Made by a program: the position numbers and the translations under genes. Of a stretch of DNA of 64,000 nt, positions 61,622 to 64,000 are shown one piece after another. The DNA is from Cupriavidus sp. YR651 (GTDB lineage Bacteria > Pseudomonadota > Gammaproteobacteria > Burkholderiales > Burkholderiaceae): contig NZ_FMYZ01000009.1 of NCBI RefSeq assembly GCF_900101625.1, positions 143,162-207,161 on the forward strand, written 5' to 3'. Under the pieces are notes generated by a model, which was given only the letters and a program-made list of their open reading frames with translations, did not search any database and was not told the origin of the DNA. Position 1 is the stretch's first letter; every line of letters starts with the position of its first letter.

Positions 61622-62373
61622 GCCCGTGGATCTTCCTGCGCGGGCTGACCCGCGAATCCAGGCACTGGGGGAGCCTGCCGGCCGTGTGGGAATCGCGTGG
61701 ACTGGGGCACCCGGTGTTGATCGACTTGCCGGGCAACGGCACGGCGCGCGATGCGCCGGTGCCTGCCGATGTACGCGGGATGGTGGAAGCGGTGCGCGAT
61801 GCCAATGCGGGCGTGGGCGTGGGCGCGCCCTGCCGTGTCCTGGCGATGTCACTGGGGGCGATGGTGGCGACCGACTGGGCACAAGCGTATCCGTCGGAAG
61901 TCGCCGCACTGGTGCTGATCAACACGAGCATGCGCCCGTTCAGCACGGTAACGGAGCGGCTGCGGCCGCAGAACTGGGCGGCGATCCTCGGCATGGCCAA
62001 TCACTGGCATGACCGCGCGCGCTGCGAGCGCACGGTGCACCGCCTGACCTGCGAGCGAATGGATACGCGCGATGCGGACCTCGCGGAGTGGGTCCATATC
62101 GGCCAGAGCGCTCCGGTTACGCGGGCGGCGGCGGCACGGCAACTGCTGGCTGCGGCGCGCTATCGCGCCAGCGCGAAGCCACCCGCGTGCCCGACGCTGA
62201 TCCTGTCGTCCGATGCCGACCAACTGGTCAACCCGGCCTGTTCGGCACGACTGGCGGCCGCGTGGCAGGCGCGCCACCTGCGACATCCATGGGCCGGCCA
62301 CGATCTGCCGCACGATGACGAGGCCTGGCTATGTGACGCCGTTGCCAGCCAGCTGAACGGGACGTCCCAATGA
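61618..62373 (+). CDS. alpha/beta-hydrolase fold protein
   Basis: A 251-residue esterase or acyltransferase-like protein. RGLTRESRHWGSLPAVWESRG opens the fold, and RVLAMSLGAMVATDWAQAYP holds the nucleophile Ser (MSLG elbow); the later Asp is in LILSSDADQLVNP and the His in WAGHDLPHDD. The start overlaps the M14 stop by 4 nt, so the two are co-translated. The stop lies at the foot of a strong terminator. The substrate is unassigned. Confidence 0.83.
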   Translation: MSPWIFLRGLTRESRHWGSLPAVWESRGLGHPVLIDLPGNGTARDAPVPADVRGMVEAVRDANAGVGVGAPCRVLAMSLGAMVATDWAQAYPSEVAALVLINTSMRPFSTVTERLRPQNWAAILGMANHWHDRARCERTVHRLTCERMDTRDADLAEWVHIGQSAPVTRAAAARQLLAAARYRASAKPPACPTLILSSDADQLVNPACSARLAAAWQARHLRHPWAGHDLPHDDEAWLCDAVASQLNGTSQ

Positions 62374-62413
62374 AAAAAAGCCGCCGGATGGGGTCAACCA
62401 TCCGGCGGCTTTT
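62373..62413. terminator. strong bidirectional terminator between hydrolase and TetR genes
   Basis: Seven A at 62373-62379, a 12-bp perfect stem GCCGCCGGATGG (62380-62391) with CCATCCGGCGGC (62398-62409), a 6-nt loop, then TTTT. The A-run gives a U-tract on the other strand, so it ends both the rightward hydrolase transcript and the leftward TetR transcript. Confidence 0.93.
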
Positions 62414-62430
62414 CTTCAAGGCGAATTCGA

Positions 62431-63030
62431 TCAGGCGTGGGCTTCGAGCAGCGCGGCAGCCCGCTTGTTGCACAGCGCGCCGAGCAGCGTTTCCGCCGCG
62501 GCTTCCAGCCGTTCCTGCGTGCCGAACAGGCGCGCGGCAATCAGCCCGTTCTGCAACGCGCCGTAAAGCACCTGCGCCAGCATCTCGGGCGGCACCGGGT
62601 ACGGCGTATCGCGTTCCTTCTGGCCACGCTCAAGCAGCTTGGCCAGCCAGGCTTCATTGATCCGATAGAAATCCTTCAGCACCTTGTGCACGGGCTCGGG
62701 CAGGCACAGGACTTCCGTCGACAGCATGCCGGCCAGGCAGATCTGGTCCGATCCACAGGTCGCGCGAATCGGGTCGAGATACTGCTTCGCCTGCTCCAGC
62801 ACCGGCAATGCCGGATCGATACCGCTCAGGCGCGCCGAGATCCGCGCGCTGTATTCCTTCACCGCTTCCAGGACCAGGTCGTCCTTGGACGGGAAGTAAT
62901 AGTGAATGCTGGAGGTCTTGACGCCCACCAGCTCGGCCAGGTCGCGATAGCTGAAACCGTTGAAACCACGACGGCGGATCAGTACCAGCGTGTGTTCGAG
63001 CAGTTGCTCGCGGACAGGTTGCGTTTTCAT
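62431..63030 (-). CDS. TetR-family transcriptional regulator
   Basis: A 199-residue TetR/AcrR repressor. HTH: IRRRGFNGFSYRDLAELVGVKTSSIHYYFPSKDDLVLEAVKEY. The ligand-binding C-terminal domain is helical (SDQICLAGMLSTEVLCLPEPVHKVLKDFYRINEAW). I use ATG 63030; the frame is open to 63066 without a better site. A palindromic TATCT/AGATA element lies directly upstream. The downstream side is closed by the bidirectional terminator. The target gene is unknown; no divergent operon follows at once, so autoregulation is the safest guess. Confidence 0.87.
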   Translation of the reverse strand: MKTQPVREQLLEHTLVLIRRRGFNGFSYRDLAELVGVKTSSIHYYFPSKDDLVLEAVKEYSARISARLSGIDPALPVLEQAKQYLDPIRATCGSDQICLAGMLSTEVLCLPEPVHKVLKDFYRINEAWLAKLLERGQKERDTPYPVPPEMLAQVLYGALQNGLIAARLFGTQERLEAAAETLLGALCNKRAAALLEAHA

Positions 63031-63041
63031 GTGGGGCAGTT

Positions 63042-63060
63042 TATCTACGTGAAGATAGAT
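63042..63060. promoter_or_regulatory. palindromic operator candidate upstream of the TetR gene
   Basis: TATCT (63042-63046) and AGATA (63053-63057) with a 6-bp spacer, overlapped by ATCTA...TAGAT (63043-63047 and 63056-63060). It lies 12-30 bp before the TetR start, the usual place for a TetR self-operator. Confidence 0.55.
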
Positions 63061-63097
63061 ACTCAACCGGGGATTTTCCCGGAGTCAATGCCTGGCC

Positions 63098-63202
63098 TCA
63101 AAGTGCCAGTGTCTGCACCACAAGAGTGACGGCGGAACCACTGGCGAGGCAGATTGCCATCCATCCGCCCAGAATCAGGGCGTCGTGACCAATCGTCTTC
63201 AT
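63098..63202 (-). CDS. 34-residue single-pass membrane protein
   Basis: A small open frame on the minus strand: a start MKTIGHDALILGGW, then a hydrophobic segment (MAICLASGSAVTLVVQTLAL) running to the stop. GGGGAG lies 9 nt before the ATG. One membrane helix with a short polar N-terminus is predicted. It lies 121 bp downstream of the DGAR-repeat gene on the same strand and could share its transcript. There is no known function; support is the ribosome site and the coherent helix. Confidence 0.55.
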   Translation of the reverse strand: MKTIGHDALILGGWMAICLASGSAVTLVVQTLAL

Positions 63203-63323
63203 ATTAGTGCTCCCCGGAAAAAGCAGGCCGGAGCCCTTGTGAGGCCCCGCCTGCCGTGCTGCATGGATCATCGCTGCGATTCGCCGCGTCCGGCGGCGAA
63301 TCCGCTTCCGTTAATTCGCCAAC

Positions 63324-63875
63324 TCAGGCCAGCGCGCCGTCGGTGAAGACATCGAACTGGCGGGCACCGTCGTAGAACGGGTTGCGCGGGGCATTGCCAC
63401 GGGCGCCGTCCAGATACGGATCAACCTTGCGGGCCGGGCTGGCCGATACGCCTACGCGATCCAGGCCGGCGACGAAACGTGCGCCGTCGGTGTACGGGTC
63501 AGCCGTGCGGGCACCGTCCGTATAGCCATCGCGGTTCGTCACGCGGGCGCCATCCAGGTACGGGTCAGCGCTGCGGGCCGGGGTGGCCGATACGCCAGTG
63601 CGATCCAGACCGGCGACGATGCGGGCGCCATCGGTGTAGGGGTCGGTCTTGCCGACACGGGCACCATCGGTGAAGGGGCTACGTTGGTCGTTCACGCGGG
63701 CACCGTCGGTGAAGGTGCTGCGGGCGTCGTTCACGCGGGCGCCATCGGTGAAGGTGCTGCGGGCATCGGTCACACGGTAGGTGTAGCCGTAGGCTTCGCC
63801 GGTTGCGGCTTGGGCGGCGCCGGTCACGAAGGCGGCGGCGAGGGCGGCGGCGGTCAGGATGGTCTTGGCGTTCAT
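63324..63875 (-). CDS. secreted protein of ten [FY]xDGAR repeats (CopQ-like)
   Basis: A 183-residue exported protein. The Sec signal is ILTAAALAAAFVTGAAQA. The mature part is ten degenerate units built around FTDGAR or YTDGAR/YLDGAR, two of which continue with VAGLDRxGVSA. The final copy ends FTDGALA. No Cys or His-rich motif is visible. The pattern reminds me of small repeat proteins named CopQ in metal-resistance loci of Cupriavidus, but that link is from memory and no other metal gene is adjacent. AAGGAGCACC precedes the ATG. Strong codon bias and short repeats suggest abundant expression. Confidence 0.75.
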   Translation of the reverse strand: MNAKTILTAAALAAAFVTGAAQAATGEAYGYTYRVTDARSTFTDGARVNDARSTFTDGARVNDQRSPFTDGARVGKTDPYTDGARIVAGLDRTGVSATPARSADPYLDGARVTNRDGYTDGARTADPYTDGARFVAGLDRVGVSASPARKVDPYLDGARGNAPRNPFYDGARQFDVFTDGALA

Positions 63876-64000
63876 GATGGTGCTCCTTGCGGTGGGCTGG
63901 CGATCTCGTTGTGTGTGGATCGCACGGCCGGTGTTTGCTGCGTTTTCAGGGGTCTTTGTTTTCGTCTTCCGCTGCTGCTATCTACTGCTAGGTAGAGAGC

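Overview
The window is about 66 percent GC and densely coded. It carries three Bug-type tripartite-tricarboxylate receptors, a Tcu-type oxidoreductase, a cyanide-insensitive cytochrome bd oxidase with its DUF2474 partner, a Tat-exported phospholipase C and many LysR regulators. Together these suggest a free-living betaproteobacterium of the Burkholderiales, most like Cupriavidus or Ralstonia. This is inference from gene content; no 16S rRNA or tRNA gene is visible.

Layout. 1-5.5 kb: the C-terminal part of a STAND ATPase, a berberine-bridge-type flavin oxidase, a tiny collagen-like lipoprotein with a 9-bp tandem repeat, and a polysaccharide pyruvyl transferase family protein. 5.7-11.3 kb: a LysR regulator followed by a complete three-part drug efflux operon (outer membrane factor, HlyD/EmrA adaptor, MFS pump). 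11.3-20.2 kb: mmsA, a lipoprotein, a c-type cytochrome, an orphan lipoyl-domain/E3 fusion, a GlxA-type regulator divergent from an HD-domain protein, an orphan receiver domain, and a CAP-domain lipoprotein with a Pro-Thr-Thr repeat. 20.3-24.4 kb: a lower-GC island with an RHS protein whose unique C-terminus is followed 3 nt later by a probable immunity gene.

24.4-38.3 kb is a catabolic block transcribed entirely leftward: MmgE/PrpD, NDP-forming acyl-CoA ligase, acyl-CoA dehydrogenase; then a LysR regulator, tcuA, tcuB, class II aldolase, Bug receptor, PDC-lactonase-like hydrolase, Bug receptor and D-2-hydroxyacid dehydrogenase, closed by a hairpin terminator. A divergent LysR gene and a third Bug receptor follow at 38.5-40.7 kb. 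The block looks like uptake and CoA-dependent breakdown of tricarballylate-like or related carboxylates.

40.7-53.5 kb: a GGDEF cyclase, AlaC-type aminotransferase, a ferric-siderophore reductase with a His-rich PadR regulator (YqjH/YqjI type) and palindromic operators, an SDR with a substituted catalytic Tyr, a DsbA-fold isomerase, a chemoreceptor, a DUF6644/DUF6152 pair, a TPR protein and a D-threonine-aldolase-type PLP enzyme. 53.5-64 kb: cioAB plus DUF2474, a small lipoprotein and phospholipase C, a LysR gene, an M14 peptidase plus alpha/beta hydrolase pair closed by a strong bidirectional terminator, a TetR regulator, a 34-residue membrane protein, and a secreted protein built of ten DGAR-type repeats.

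The observations I rate highest are a small terminal-inverted-repeat element present twice, each copy starting directly after a stop codon (28577-28686 and 59287-59476); the RHS/immunity island; the DGAR repeat protein with its unlisted small membrane-protein neighbour; and the tcu and MmgE/PrpD catabolic block bracketed by two closely related Bug receptors.
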